Shown here piece after piece: positions 34,335-42,708 of a stretch of DNA of 46,389 nt (positions are counted from its first letter, which is position 1; each line of letters begins with the position of its first letter). Below the pieces are notes generated by a model. That model saw only the letters and a program-made list of their open reading frames with translations, did no database searches and was not told where the DNA came from. The translations under genes were made by a program, and so were the position numbers. This stretch comes from Acidobacteriaceae bacterium (lineage in GTDB: Bacteria; Acidobacteriota; Terriglobia; Terriglobales; Acidobacteriaceae), in contig PLGG01000064.1 of NCBI GenBank assembly GCA_003138515.1, forward strand, positions 16,704 to 63,092, read 5' to 3'.

Positions 34335-35240
34335 ATGCCGGTCCGTGTGGTGGAAAGCAAACAGAATGCCCGCCTGAAGGAGCTGCGGAAGGCGCTCAAC
34401 GCACCGGGCCGCGGCGCGCTCGTGGGCGGCGCCAGCGGCCTGGTGGGTATCGAGGGACCGAAGCTGCTTGAAGAAGCGCTGCGCGCGGGTTTGCGTGTGA
34501 AAACGATCTTTGTCGCGCAGGGTCCCGATCGAGCATTGGAGCGGCTGCTGGATAAGCTTCAGGTTGGTCGGGACGTGGAGGTTCTCGAACTGCCGAAAAA
34601 GCTGCTCGACCCGGCACTGGCGACCGAAACGCCGCAGTCGATTGCCGCGCTCATTGAACCGCCGAATTGGTCGTGGAAGGACGTGCTGGAGGCTGACCGA
34701 AATCGCGCGCCTCTGATTCTTGTGCTGGCGGGAATTCAGGATCCGGGAAATCTGGGCACAATTCTGCGTTCGGCGGAGGCTTTTGGCGCGACGGGCGTGG
34801 TGAGTTTGCCGGGAACTGTGAATGCCTGGAATCCAAAGGCGGTGCGCGCGTCGGCCGGGAGCGTGTTTCGTGTGCCGGTGCTGGCAGCGAGCGTTCAGGA
34901 GTGCATTGAACGACTGCGCGAGGCGCGCGTGAAGGTGCTTGCGACAACCGCCAGAGGAACGAAGCCGGCCGATCTCGCGGAGTTGAATGGTCCGGTTGCT
35001 TTGGTGATCGGCAACGAGGGCAGCGGTGTACCGGATGGGATCGTGCGCGAGGCGGATGGCGCGATCGCAATTCCCTGCCCCGGCCCGGTGGAGAGCCTCA
35101 ACGCGGCGGTCGCAGCCAGCGTGCTGCTGTATGAAGTGTCGCGGCAGCGAGCAACTCACATAAGCAAGCCATCCGGCAACCCACAACACTCCTCCAAAAG
35201 TCTGCCCCACGCAGTGGCGGATCGAGGAGCGAGGCGATGA
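34335..35240 (+). CDS. TrmH/SpoU-family RNA 2'-O-methyltransferase
   Basis: A 301-residue SPOUT-class methyltransferase. An N-terminal substrate-binding domain (about 1-110) precedes the knotted catalytic domain with motif 1 LAGIQDPGNLGTILRSAEAFGATGV (Asn and Arg of family motif 1), motif 2 ALVIGNEGSGVPDGI and motif 3 AIPCPGPVESLNAAVAASVLLYE. It resembles RlmB/TsnR-like rRNA methylases, but the exact target is not known. ATG at 34335 gives the conserved start VRVVESKQNARLKELRKAL. The last codons overlap the rarA start by 4 bases. Confidence 0.92.
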   Translation: MPVRVVESKQNARLKELRKALNAPGRGALVGGASGLVGIEGPKLLEEALRAGLRVKTIFVAQGPDRALERLLDKLQVGRDVEVLELPKKLLDPALATETPQSIAALIEPPNWSWKDVLEADRNRAPLILVLAGIQDPGNLGTILRSAEAFGATGVVSLPGTVNAWNPKAVRASAGSVFRVPVLAASVQECIERLREARVKVLATTARGTKPADLAELNGPVALVIGNEGSGVPDGIVREADGAIAIPCPGPVESLNAAVAASVLLYEVSRQRATHISKPSGNPQHSSKSLPHAVADRGARR

Positions 35241-36586
35241 GCTTATTCGACCTCGAACCCGAAGTTCCACATCTCTCGTCCAAAGCGTCAAACCGCGGAG
35301 GAGCCCCTCTGGCGGAACGCATGCGGCCGCGCAGCCTGGATGAATTGCTGGGGCAGGAGCACCTGGTCGGCCCTGGAAAACCGCTGCGCGTGCAGATCGA
35401 GCACGACGATGCCAGCTCGATGATCTTCTGGGGTCCGCCGGGCGTCGGTAAAACCACGCTGGCCAAAATCATTGCCGAGACAACCAAGGCCAGCTTCATC
35501 GAATTCTCCGCGGTGACGAGCGGCATCAAGGAAATCAAGCAGGTAATGGTCACGGCGGCCAAGGCTTCGCAACTGCATTCGCGCACGATTCTTTTTGTCG
35601 ACGAGATTCATCGCTTCAACAAGGCACAGCAGGACGCGTTTCTTCCCTACGTGGAGCGCGGCACGATCCGGCTGATCGGCGCGACGACAGAGAATCCTTC
35701 GTTCGAGATTATTTCGGCGCTGCTCTCGCGCTGCCGCGTATATGTGCTGGAGCCGCTCAAAGACGAGCAAGTCGTGACCCTGCTGCGGCGTGCACTGGCC
35801 GACAAGGTGCGCGGGCTGGGCGCGATGGAGCTCACCGACGACGACGATGCGCTCGAATTGATCGCCGGCTATTCGAGCGGCGACTGCCGCAACGCCTACA
35901 ACACGCTCGAAGTTGCGGCCCAACTCGCTACCGCCGATGGAAGCAAACACATTACCAAATCCGTTGCAACAGAGGCCGCGCAGAAGCGCGTGCTGATGTA
36001 CGACAAAGCGGGCGAAGAGCACTACAACCTGATCTCCGCACTGCACAAGAGCGTGAGGAACTCCGATCCCGACGCGGCGCTCTATTGGCTGGGCAGGATG
36101 TTTGCCGGCGGCGAAGATCCGCTGTATCTTGCCCGCCGCATCGTCCGCATGGCGATCGAAGACATCGGACTGGCCGCACCGGAGGCGCTGCATCTATGTC
36201 TCTCGGCAAAAGAAACGTACGACTTTCTCGGATCGCCGGAGGGGGATCTGGCGCTCGCCGAAGCAGTGGTGTACCTGGCGCTCGCGCCAAAGTCGAATGC
36301 AGTCTATACGGCTTTTGGCGCGGTGCAGGACGACATTGAGCACACTCGGGCTGAGCCCGTGCCGCTGCACCTGCGCAATGCGCCGACGAAGTTGATGAAG
36401 GACCTGGGCTACGCCGAAGGCTACCGCTACGCCCACGACGAGGAGGACAAGGTGGCGGACATGGATTGCCTGCCGGAATCACTGAAGGGCCGAAGCTACT
36501 ACCATCCGACGCAGGAGGGGCGGGAAAAGCAACTCGCCGCGCGGATGGAAGAGATACGTAGGATCAGGGCGGGCAAGCGCGGCTAG
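35237..36586 (+). CDS. rarA: Replication-associated recombination protein A (RarA/MgsA)
   Basis: A 449-residue AAA+ ATPase of the RarA/WRNIP1 family, acting at stalled replication forks. Features: LAERMRPRSLDELLGQEHLVGPGKPLR (start of the AAA+ fold), Walker A WGPPGVGKTT near 65-74, Walker B ILFVDEIHRFNKAQQDAFLP near 115-134, sensor 1 LIGATTENPSFE, sensor 2 region SGDCRNAYNTLE and the C-terminal tetramerisation/MgsA domain with MFAGGEDPLYLARRIVRMAIEDIGLA. The start overlaps the methyltransferase gene (ATGA), so the two are translationally coupled. Confidence 0.96.
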   Translation: MSLFDLEPEVPHLSSKASNRGGAPLAERMRPRSLDELLGQEHLVGPGKPLRVQIEHDDASSMIFWGPPGVGKTTLAKIIAETTKASFIEFSAVTSGIKEIKQVMVTAAKASQLHSRTILFVDEIHRFNKAQQDAFLPYVERGTIRLIGATTENPSFEIISALLSRCRVYVLEPLKDEQVVTLLRRALADKVRGLGAMELTDDDDALELIAGYSSGDCRNAYNTLEVAAQLATADGSKHITKSVATEAAQKRVLMYDKAGEEHYNLISALHKSVRNSDPDAALYWLGRMFAGGEDPLYLARRIVRMAIEDIGLAAPEALHLCLSAKETYDFLGSPEGDLALAEAVVYLALAPKSNAVYTAFGAVQDDIEHTRAEPVPLHLRNAPTKLMKDLGYAEGYRYAHDEEDKVADMDCLPESLKGRSYYHPTQEGREKQLAARMEEIRRIRAGKRG

Positions 36587-36608
36587 ATGCGGGCCCTATC
36601 GCCTGCCA

Positions 36609-37028
36609 CTAGGCTTCCCACGGATTCACAACCGACTTGGCAATGTCCTCGAAGTGCTTCGTGTTGCGCGTGGCGAGGGTGGCGTGCGAGGCGAGCACGA
36701 TGCCGGCGATCATCGTGTCGCGGAGTTCGCCCGGCCGGCCGGTTCGCCTTCGCTCGGCCGCCAGCGCCGCCGCTGCGCGGGCCGCCTGCTCGTCATAGGG
36801 AAGAATCCTCTGCTGAACAACTTGGTTGAGCCAGTTCTCAAAGGCGGTCATCAAGGCTGTCCGGCGTCTTCCAGCAGGCGCCGTCTCAATGCCAAATCGA
36901 GCCTCGAATATCGTTACCGACGTTGTCCAAAGCGACGAGGCGGCCTGGCGGTCGAGCCACTTGGTAACCCGGCTGTCCGGTCTTGGAAGCATAAACTCCG
37001 AGACCACGTTAGTATCTAGGATCATCAT
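36609..37028 (-). CDS. vapC: VapC/FitB-type PIN-domain toxin
   Basis: A 139-residue PIN-domain ribonuclease, toxin of a type II system. Conserved acidic residues: Asp5 in MMILDTNVVSE, Glu in VTIFEARFG (about 43), Asp in ELRDTMIAGI (about 104) and the RNTKHF end. The sequence is closest in style to the FitB branch. Its ATG overlaps the antitoxin stop by 4 bases, the normal vapBC order. It is convergent with rarA, 22 bases apart. Confidence 0.93.
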   Translation of the reverse strand: MMILDTNVVSEFMLPRPDSRVTKWLDRQAASSLWTTSVTIFEARFGIETAPAGRRRTALMTAFENWLNQVVQQRILPYDEQAARAAAALAAERRRTGRPGELRDTMIAGIVLASHATLATRNTKHFEDIAKSVVNPWEA

Positions 37029-37276
37029 TCGTCGAACTTGATAGGCTCAACAGGGTAACCGCGCCACTCCTGAATCGGCTCGTCGAGTGTGACGCCGCTA
37101 CCGCTAAACAGCGCCACGGAAGCCGTGCCAAAACCAACCGCCGGCGCCTCTTCTTTGAGCGCGTCCCGCAGGATTTCCCGGGCCTCTGCTTCCATGCTGC
37201 GCTTGTTGCGCTTGGCGCGGCGCTGCAAACGGCCCTTGAGCCGGTCTTCGAGATTGCGAACCAGAATCTGCGCCAT
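37025..37276 (-). CDS. vapB: FitA/VapB-type ribbon-helix-helix antitoxin
   Basis: An 83-residue antitoxin. The N-terminal MAQILVRNLEDRLKGRLQRRAKRNKRSMEAEAREILRDAL is a ribbon-helix-helix DNA-binding domain of FitA type; the C-terminal half would wrap the toxin. Of two adjacent ATGs I choose 37276, because GGAGG then lies five bases upstream. It binds VapC and probably represses its own operon. An AGCATGATAGCA-like element with partial symmetry lies at about 37291-37304, just upstream, and could be the operator. Confidence 0.9.
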   Translation of the reverse strand: MAQILVRNLEDRLKGRLQRRAKRNKRSMEAEAREILRDALKEEAPAVGFGTASVALFSGSGVTLDEPIQEWRGYPVEPIKFDE

Positions 37277-37345
37277 CATCGCCTCCATTGATAGCATGAT
37301 AGCACATACGGCCACAACGCTCCGGAACGGGCTCGTTTATTCCCT

Positions 37346-37525
37346 TCAGTCTTCTCGCTTCGGAGTGTTGTTCTTCTTCGCGTCGCCGGTTTCCTTTTCC
37401 TCGTCTGTGCCGGTCGAATCGGCTGGATCGACCGTTCCCAGCGAGTCGTTGAAGACACCGTCATCCTTCTTGTCTTCGGTTTGACCGCCGGGTAGCTCAT
37501 GCGTGGACTTTGTTTTTGCGCTCAT
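37346..37525 (-). CDS. Small acidic hydrophilic protein (59 residues)
   Basis: ATG at 37525 has a near-perfect AAGGAGG five bases upstream and opens a 59-codon frame ending at TGA 37348-37346. The protein begins MSAKTKSTHELPGG and is rich in Asp, Glu, Lys and Thr with no hydrophobic core, so it is probably unstructured. The strong ribosome-binding site makes it a likely gene. It lies between dsbD and vapB on the same strand. I do not recognise a family. Confidence 0.7.
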   Translation of the reverse strand: MSAKTKSTHELPGGQTEDKKDDGVFNDSLGTVDPADSTGTDEEKETGDAKKNNTPKRED

Positions 37526-37666
37526 TGCGCCTCCTTGGGATTAAGATGCCATGCGCCTGTTCCCCGGTTCCTCTGTCTCCTGTTTTTCAATCCGCGTACT
37601 TGACCGGGTAGCCGTAGGAACGTGTGTAGGAATGGGCCATGTGCTCGGTGGAATTCTTCGGTGACG

Positions 37667-39793
37667 TCAGTTCCTGCTCCCTGCCCGCGATCCCGGCAGA
37701 CCGCTCAGCGCGTCTGTAACGATCCCCGGGGTAAGCACCTGCGGCAAGAGCTGCGGCGCGCTCTGGCCCGGCGTGTACAACGCATAGACCGGAACGCCGC
37801 TGCGGCCGAGGTCCGTGAGGGCCTGTGTGATCGCGGGGTCCTCGCGAGTCCAGTCGGCACGGAAGAGGGCGACGTTCGCAGCGGCAAACGCCTGCGTGAC
37901 TTCCGGCCGATCGAGAGCAACGCGCTCGTTGACCTGGCAACTGAGACACCAGCTCGCGGTGAAGTCGACAAAGACAGGCTGGCCGGCGGCGAGCGCATGC
38001 TGGACGGCATCGGCAGACCAAGGCTGCCAGGCGCTACCTGCCGCAGCGCCTCCGGAAGAGGGTTGGGCTGACGTGGAAGATGGCGCTGCGGAGAATTCCC
38101 TGGGCGAAGTGATGCACGCAACGAGCGCAGTAAGCAAAATGAGCCCCGCGACGGAGGTGGCCCAACGCCTGGCCGGCCAGCGGCCGAGGAACCATCCCGC
38201 AATCGCGAGCAACAGAAAACTGCCGAGCAATGCGGCCAGCAGCACCGCTCCATACGCTGTGGCAATCACCCAGGCCAGCCAGATGACAGTGGCGAAGATG
38301 GGAACCGAGATGGCCTGCTTGAGAATGTCCATCCACACGCCGGGTCGGGGCAGCAGGCGGGTCCACGCTGGCTGAAGCGTGAGCGCGACGTAGGGCGCGG
38401 CGAGGCCTAGAGCGAGCGCCGTGAAGACTGCGAAGGTGACAGCGGCGGGTTGCGCGAGCGCGTAGCCGATGGCAGCTCCCATGAACGGCGCGGTGCAGGG
38501 TGTGGCGACGACGACAGCGAGCACTCCGGTGAAGAAGCTGCCTGCATAGCCCTGTCTCGCGGCGAGTGAGCCTCCGGCGCTCGTGAGCGTGAGGCCGATT
38601 TCGAATTGGCCGGCAAGCGAGAGGCCGAGAAAAAAGAGCAGCGCGGCCATCAGCGAGAGGAAAACCGGCGACTGGAACTGGAATCCCCATCCGAGCGTCG
38701 CGCCCGCCGCGCGTAATCCGAGCAGCAAGGCCACCAGCGCCCAGAACGAAACAAGAATTCCGGCGGTGTAAACAAAACCATGCGCGCGGAGCTTGTGCTT
38801 CTCCTCATTGCCGGAGTTGACCAGCGCAAGACCTTTCAGGAAGAGCACGGGAAAGACGCAAGGCATCAGGTTCAGCAGCAGCCCGCCGAGAAACGCAAGG
38901 CCGACGATGCGGGCAAAGGCCGCGAACGGAAATGAGGCTGGGGGAGCCGGCACGTTGATGATTGCCGGCAGCGCGGCGATCTCGTAGTTGCGGTCACCGG
39001 AGAGCTCGAGGACGCCTCTCAACTGCGTGAGGCTCGTGTTGAGGTTCGGATCCTTGGCGAGATCGATGATGATCCCGTTGGAAATGATCCTGCCGGTTTC
39101 GGGCGCGGCATTGTTCAGGATGTTCTCGTCTTCTGGGAAGAACTCGGCCTGGTCTTCGGGCCGACCGGTGTCCACCTCAAGTCGGATGCCGGAAGGGGCC
39201 TGCTGGAATCCCGTCCAGGAAACATGGGGCATTCCTCGCGGCATATGGCTATCGAGCCGATTGAACAAGTTCACCACGTCGTCATTTGGCGCGGGCTCGG
39301 TAGCGAGGACCGGAACATCGAGCTCGAGATTTGCCTTGCCCGGAATGCAGACTTCGCGGCAGACGAGCCAACTAACTTTTGCGGGCAGCTTCAAGGTGGT
39401 TCCCGGCTTTATTGAGGTCGCAAAAGAGATGTCGATCGGAAATAGAACCTCATTTTCATAGCCATAATCCATCAGCGGACCAAGGGGCAGCCTCTTGGGC
39501 GCCGGAAACTGCATCGGAGCGGGCGCAACTGTCTCTGGCAAATTCCATTCGATCTTCGGCGGCTCACCGGAGTCGCCGGGATTCGACCAATAAATGTGCC
39601 ATCCAGGCTCCAGCTTAAAATAGAGCCCGGCGTGAATATCGTCCAGATAATTGACACCGTACTCCTGATTCACCAACTGGACGGTGAGATGCGGCGCGCT
39701 CACCGGCTTGCTGACTGAACTTGGAGTAGCTGCAGACAGCAATCCTGCAGCAAACAGAAACCACAGCCCGGCGATTAAGCGGAAACGATGCAT
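37667..39793 (-). CDS. dsbD: Thiol:disulfide interchange protein DsbD-like
   Basis: A 708-residue membrane reductant carrier that passes electrons from cytoplasmic thioredoxin to the periplasm. Signal peptide 1-21; N-terminal DsbD-alpha-like/DUF domain with redox pair CREVC near residue 145-149; eight-helix core with the two membrane cysteines in LMPCVFPV and ATPCTAPFMG; C-terminal thioredoxin domain with active site WCLSCQ. The layout is closer to ScsB/DsbD of the DUF255-type fusions than to E. coli DsbD. Together with the DsbA-like protein at 13055 it implies an active periplasmic thiol system. CoA-binding protein and prfB lie upstream in the same direction. Confidence 0.93.
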   Translation of the reverse strand: MHRFRLIAGLWFLFAAGLLSAATPSSVSKPVSAPHLTVQLVNQEYGVNYLDDIHAGLYFKLEPGWHIYWSNPGDSGEPPKIEWNLPETVAPAPMQFPAPKRLPLGPLMDYGYENEVLFPIDISFATSIKPGTTLKLPAKVSWLVCREVCIPGKANLELDVPVLATEPAPNDDVVNLFNRLDSHMPRGMPHVSWTGFQQAPSGIRLEVDTGRPEDQAEFFPEDENILNNAAPETGRIISNGIIIDLAKDPNLNTSLTQLRGVLELSGDRNYEIAALPAIINVPAPPASFPFAAFARIVGLAFLGGLLLNLMPCVFPVLFLKGLALVNSGNEEKHKLRAHGFVYTAGILVSFWALVALLLGLRAAGATLGWGFQFQSPVFLSLMAALLFFLGLSLAGQFEIGLTLTSAGGSLAARQGYAGSFFTGVLAVVVATPCTAPFMGAAIGYALAQPAAVTFAVFTALALGLAAPYVALTLQPAWTRLLPRPGVWMDILKQAISVPIFATVIWLAWVIATAYGAVLLAALLGSFLLLAIAGWFLGRWPARRWATSVAGLILLTALVACITSPREFSAAPSSTSAQPSSGGAAAGSAWQPWSADAVQHALAAGQPVFVDFTASWCLSCQVNERVALDRPEVTQAFAAANVALFRADWTREDPAITQALTDLGRSGVPVYALYTPGQSAPQLLPQVLTPGIVTDALSGLPGSRAGSRN

Positions 39794-39889
39794 GGCGGAC
39801 GAACAACGAACTTAGATTCTCAACACCCGTTCTTTGGACTCAGTTTACCGGACGAAGGTCGCAGAAACGCCGTAACCCTTCGCCGCAAT

Positions 39890-40330
39890 CTAGTGAGCCA
39901 TCGCGGCATGCTGGCGATAAATGCAGTCGTTCTGCACGCACTTGACGCCGGCGGCGCGGGCGCGGGCGATGGCTTCGTCGTGGATGACTTCATCCTGCAA
40001 CCAAAGATAGGGAATGCCAAGGCGAATGACATCGTCGACGATGGGCGGAACGTTCTCGGAGGCGCGAAAAACGTCAACGAGATCGATTCCCTTCCCTGTC
40101 GCCTCACGAGCGGCAGCCTGCGCCGCGTCGAGGTCGGCGTAGCACGGCCCGCCCAGCACCTCAGTGAGCGCGGGATTGACCGGGAAGACGCGAAAGCCAG
40201 TTCCGGCGAGGTAGCGGCCGATGTTGTGGCTGGCGCGCCAGGGCTTGTCGCTCATGCCGACGACGGCGATGGTCTTCGCGTTGCGGAGCATCTCGCCGAT
40301 GAGGTCGTGTTGGTTGCTCGATTCCGTCAT
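39890..40330 (-). CDS. CoA-binding domain protein (YccU-like)
   Basis: A 146-residue single-domain protein with a Rossmann fold of the succinyl-CoA synthetase alpha CoA-binding type: IAVVGMSDKPWRASHNIGRYLAGTGFRVFPVNP near residues 22-54, and VFRASENVPPIVDDVIRLGIPYLWLQ further on. The C-terminal end carries two Cys (VKCVQNDCIY). YccU-like proteins bind CoA; their role is not settled. It lies downstream of prfB across a 91-base gap filled by a strong inverted repeat. Confidence 0.9.
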   Translation of the reverse strand: MTESSNQHDLIGEMLRNAKTIAVVGMSDKPWRASHNIGRYLAGTGFRVFPVNPALTEVLGGPCYADLDAAQAAAREATGKGIDLVDVFRASENVPPIVDDVIRLGIPYLWLQDEVIHDEAIARARAAGVKCVQNDCIYRQHAAMAH

Positions 40331-40341
40331 GGGGTCTTCTC

Positions 40342-40415
40342 AGCTTGTAGCCGGCAGCTTGTAGCCAGTAGCTCGATGCCAGCACGTCGGAGCTACTGGC
40401 TGCAGGCTACCGGCT
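40342..40415. repeat. 14-bp repeats forming a long inverted repeat
   Basis: Three 14-base units start at 40342, 40356 and 40370 (AGCTTGTAGCCGGC, AGCTTGTAGCCAGT, AGCTCGATGCCAGC). Arms at 40349-40373 and 40391-40415 are complementary at 22 of 25 positions with a 17-base loop; the inner 11 bases (AGCCAGTAGCT/AGCTACTGGCT) are perfect. TTTTCTTT follows on the plus strand. It fills the gap between prfB and the CoA-binding gene and could attenuate transcription or stabilise prfB mRNA. Its core resembles the stem at 7964-8004. Confidence 0.75.
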
Positions 40416-40421
40416 TTTCTT

Positions 40422-41559
40422 TCATACTTCCAGATCATCCTCGGCGCCTGTTGCGTCCGCCGTACCGCGGCGTTTGGCGAGCAGGTAGCCGCGCAGAAAC
40501 GGTTCGAGGTAGCCGTCGAGGACCTTGTCCACGTCGCCCACTTCGACTTTGGTGCGGTGATCCTTTGCAATGCGGTAGGGCTGCAGCACGTAGGAGCGGA
40601 TTTGCGAGCCGAAGTTGATGTCGAGCTTGGAGTCTTCGAGTTTCTTCGAGACTGCCCGCTTCTTTTCAAGCTCGAACTCGTAGAGCCGCGAGCGCAGCAT
40701 CTTCATGGCCTTGTCGCGGTTCTTGTGCTGCGAGCGCTCGTTCTGGCATTGGACCACGATGCCGGTCGGCAAGTGTGTCATGCGCACTGCGGAGTCGGTG
40801 GTGTTGACGTGCTGGCCGCCCTTGCCGCCGGAACGATAGGTGTCAATGCGCAGGTCTTCGAGCTTGAGATCGACATGAATTGTTTCGTCGATCTCCGGCG
40901 AAACGTAGACCGAGGCAAACGACGTGTGGCGGCGCTTGGCTTGGTCGAACGGTGAGATGCGGACGAGGCGATGCACGCCGCTCTCGCCGGCGAGCTGGCC
41001 GAAGGCGTATTCGCCGATGATGGTGAATGTGGCGGACTTGATGCCTGCCTCTTCGCCGGCCTGGTAGTCGTTCATCTCGGTTTTGAAGCCCTGCTGCTCG
41101 GCCCAGCGCAGATACATGCGCAGCAGCATCTCGGCCCAGTCCTGGCTTTCGGTGCCGCCGGCTCCGGGATGAACGGTCACTATCGCATTAAGACCGTCAG
41201 CCTCGCCGGAGAGCATGGTGCGCGCTTCAAGATCTTCAGCAAAAGTCCCCAGCTCCTTGATGCTCTTCTCCAAATCCAACAAAACGTCTTCGCCCTCGCG
41301 CGCCAGCTCGAAGTAAGCTTCAATGTCGCCGGTGCGGCGCACAAGCTCGTCGTCGTCGCGAACCAGCGCCTCAAGCCGCTTGCGATCGCGCATGAGAGGC
41401 TTCGACGCAGCAGGATCGGACCAGATGGCCGGATCGGAAAGCTTCTTTTCTAGTTCGGAGAGTTCCCTGCGGATGCGAGCAGGGTCAAAGATACTCCCGC
41501 AGGTCGCGCACTTGATTGCGCACGGGAGCGTAGGCGAATTCGAGATCGTTCAGCGACAT
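40422..41559 (-). CDS. prfB: Peptide chain release factor 2, with programmed +1 frameshift
   Basis: RF2, which ends translation at UGA and UAA. The gene is in two frames: ATG 41559 begins 24 codons (MSLNDLEFAYAPVRN and on) that meet an in-frame TGA at 41487-41485; the site CTTTGAC at 41490-41484, preceded by a CGGGAG Shine-Dalgarno-like word, shifts reading by +1 into 354 more codons. The total is 378 residues. Stop-recognition motif SPF (RISPFDQAKRRHTSF) and the catalytic GGQ (SGGKGGQHVN) are present. The frameshift is autoregulatory: low RF2 lets ribosomes shift. Gene callers that ignore it would start at an internal Met near 41393. Confidence 0.96.
41484..41499 (-). promoter_or_regulatory. 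prfB programmed +1 frameshift site
   Basis: On the minus strand a CGGGAG anti-SD-pairing word, TAT, CTT, then the stop TGA followed by C. This is the E. coli-type layout (Shine-Dalgarno-like element three bases before CTTTGAC). A +1 slip on CTT continues with GAC into the RF2 body. Confidence 0.92.
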
Positions 41560-41616
41560 TTTGCTCTTAAGACCTGGCTTTGGATTGGACTGTGATGCAG
41601 CCTCGGTTCAACTAAT

Positions 41617-41778
41617 TCAGAATACCACTGCGCTGGTTTCGGCGGGTTTGTCGCTTTCGACGCGCAGTCTGAGCGAATCCTTCCCGGGTCCCAAGAGCGA
41701 GACCTGGGGCGCCCAGATTCCAGAGACAATCGGACGTCGGTCGCCCGGCGATATTGCCTTGAGAAAGCTGTTTGTCAT
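41617..41778 (-). CDS. Possible small protein downstream of the orphan gene
   Basis: ATG 41778 lies four bases after the stop of the gene at 41783-42457 and opens 53 codons (MTNSFLKAISPGDRRPIVSG and on). The C-terminal half alternates hydrophobic and charged residues as in beta strands. There is no ribosome-binding site, so it would rely on coupling. I do not recognise it; it could equally be non-coding sequence ahead of prfB. Confidence 0.3.
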   Translation of the reverse strand: MTNSFLKAISPGDRRPIVSGIWAPQVSLLGPGKDSLRLRVESDKPAETSAVVF

Positions 41779-41782
41779 CTTG

Positions 41783-42457
41783 TCAGGTCTGCTCAGGGCT
41801 CGCAAAAAACCCTACCTGAACGTTTCCGCCTTTTTGCGTGACTTCAAGAAATGTCAGAAAACCGAAACGACTTCCGAGTCTAGTTATCCTATGTGCGCTG
41901 AGCAGGTTCAGCATCTTCTGGCCCCAATTATTGATATCTAGAAAATTCGTTTGAGCTGGTGTCTTCGAAGATATTAAATTTCTCAGATTTCCTTTGTGCA
42001 GAACATCGCCACAGGTCCCGTATAGCTTGATTAATTCCGACTTGGTTAGAAAACCGGACTCTATATTTTCAAGATGCACTGAACTGGGGCCGAAAGTGGG
42101 TTTTACCGGAACAGGATAAAAATCAGGATGTAGCTTTTCCAATCGTTTCAAAATCTCGTCCGCCCCCCAAGTTTTCTGAAAGGATTTTGTCTGCGTCTCT
42201 TTAATATCACTGTGCGCGACCAAACAGCCGAGGGCCACCAACTCGCAGAGCATGCGAAGCTGAAGGAAGCAATACTCGCGAACGAGGGGCGGTGGCAGCC
42301 CGTTAGGAATGTGTGTTGCGTTATTTATACTGAAAGCGCGAACCTTCACCTCCTCCATGATAGACAGGTAGAGGGTGAGCGCGGCTTGATCGTCTGAAGT
42401 GGTTTTCGGGGCAGGTAAATTTGCGCCCAGAAATCCGGGCTTTGGATCTGCTTCCAT
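41783..42457 (-). CDS. Hypothetical protein, AT-richer, probably acquired
   Basis: A 224-residue protein with no signal peptide or membrane segment. The N-terminal 60 residues include IMEEVKVRAFSINNA, then a helical core (VREYCFLQLRMLCELVALGCLVAH), a Pro-rich connector and a second helical part (LTKSELIKLYGTCGDVLHKGNL, NWGQKMLNLLSAH). All-helical cores with Arg and His in such positions recall HEPN-like proteins, but I see no firm catalytic motif. Codon use and base composition are clearly AT-richer than the neighbours. TAAAAT lies six bases before the ATG, with no ribosome-binding site; an internal start at Met34 (42358) is possible. It sits with a Uma2 gene between lnt and prfB. Confidence 0.65.
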   Translation of the reverse strand: MEADPKPGFLGANLPAPKTTSDDQAALTLYLSIMEEVKVRAFSINNATHIPNGLPPPLVREYCFLQLRMLCELVALGCLVAHSDIKETQTKSFQKTWGADEILKRLEKLHPDFYPVPVKPTFGPSSVHLENIESGFLTKSELIKLYGTCGDVLHKGNLRNLISSKTPAQTNFLDINNWGQKMLNLLSAHRITRLGSRFGFLTFLEVTQKGGNVQVGFFASPEQT

Positions 42458-42682
42458 TTTTCAATTTTATCCAGACACCGGCCAGCCAGGTGCCGCAGGT
42501 CCCGATTTTCGGACCTGGGAATGCGCCATCATGCTCCAGCCATCCATGCGGCCACTGCGCCACCTTGATCTCATCGAGCAGACCGGAGCGCAGATCCAGC
42601 ACCTTGACAAGCTTCACCAGGGCCGATGGCGGCATTGACCTCGCCTGAAAAAGCCCGCGTCGGCGAGCGCCGCATCTCAAAT

Positions 42683-42702
42683 TCCCCACCCATGAATGGG
42701 GG
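42683..42702 (-). terminator. Possible terminator after the Uma2 gene
   Basis: The segment reads CCCACCCATGAATGGGGG on the plus strand; CCCA and TGGG pair, with further outer C-G pairs. On the minus strand AATTTG follows. It lies 6 bases after the Uma2 stop. Weak but correctly placed. Confidence 0.35.
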
Positions 42703-42708
42703 CCCAGG

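Noticed and set aside
37587..37666. Short frame after dsbD ending in AHSYTRSYGYPVKYAD
   Set aside because: Only 17 codons from its Met and no ribosome-binding site.
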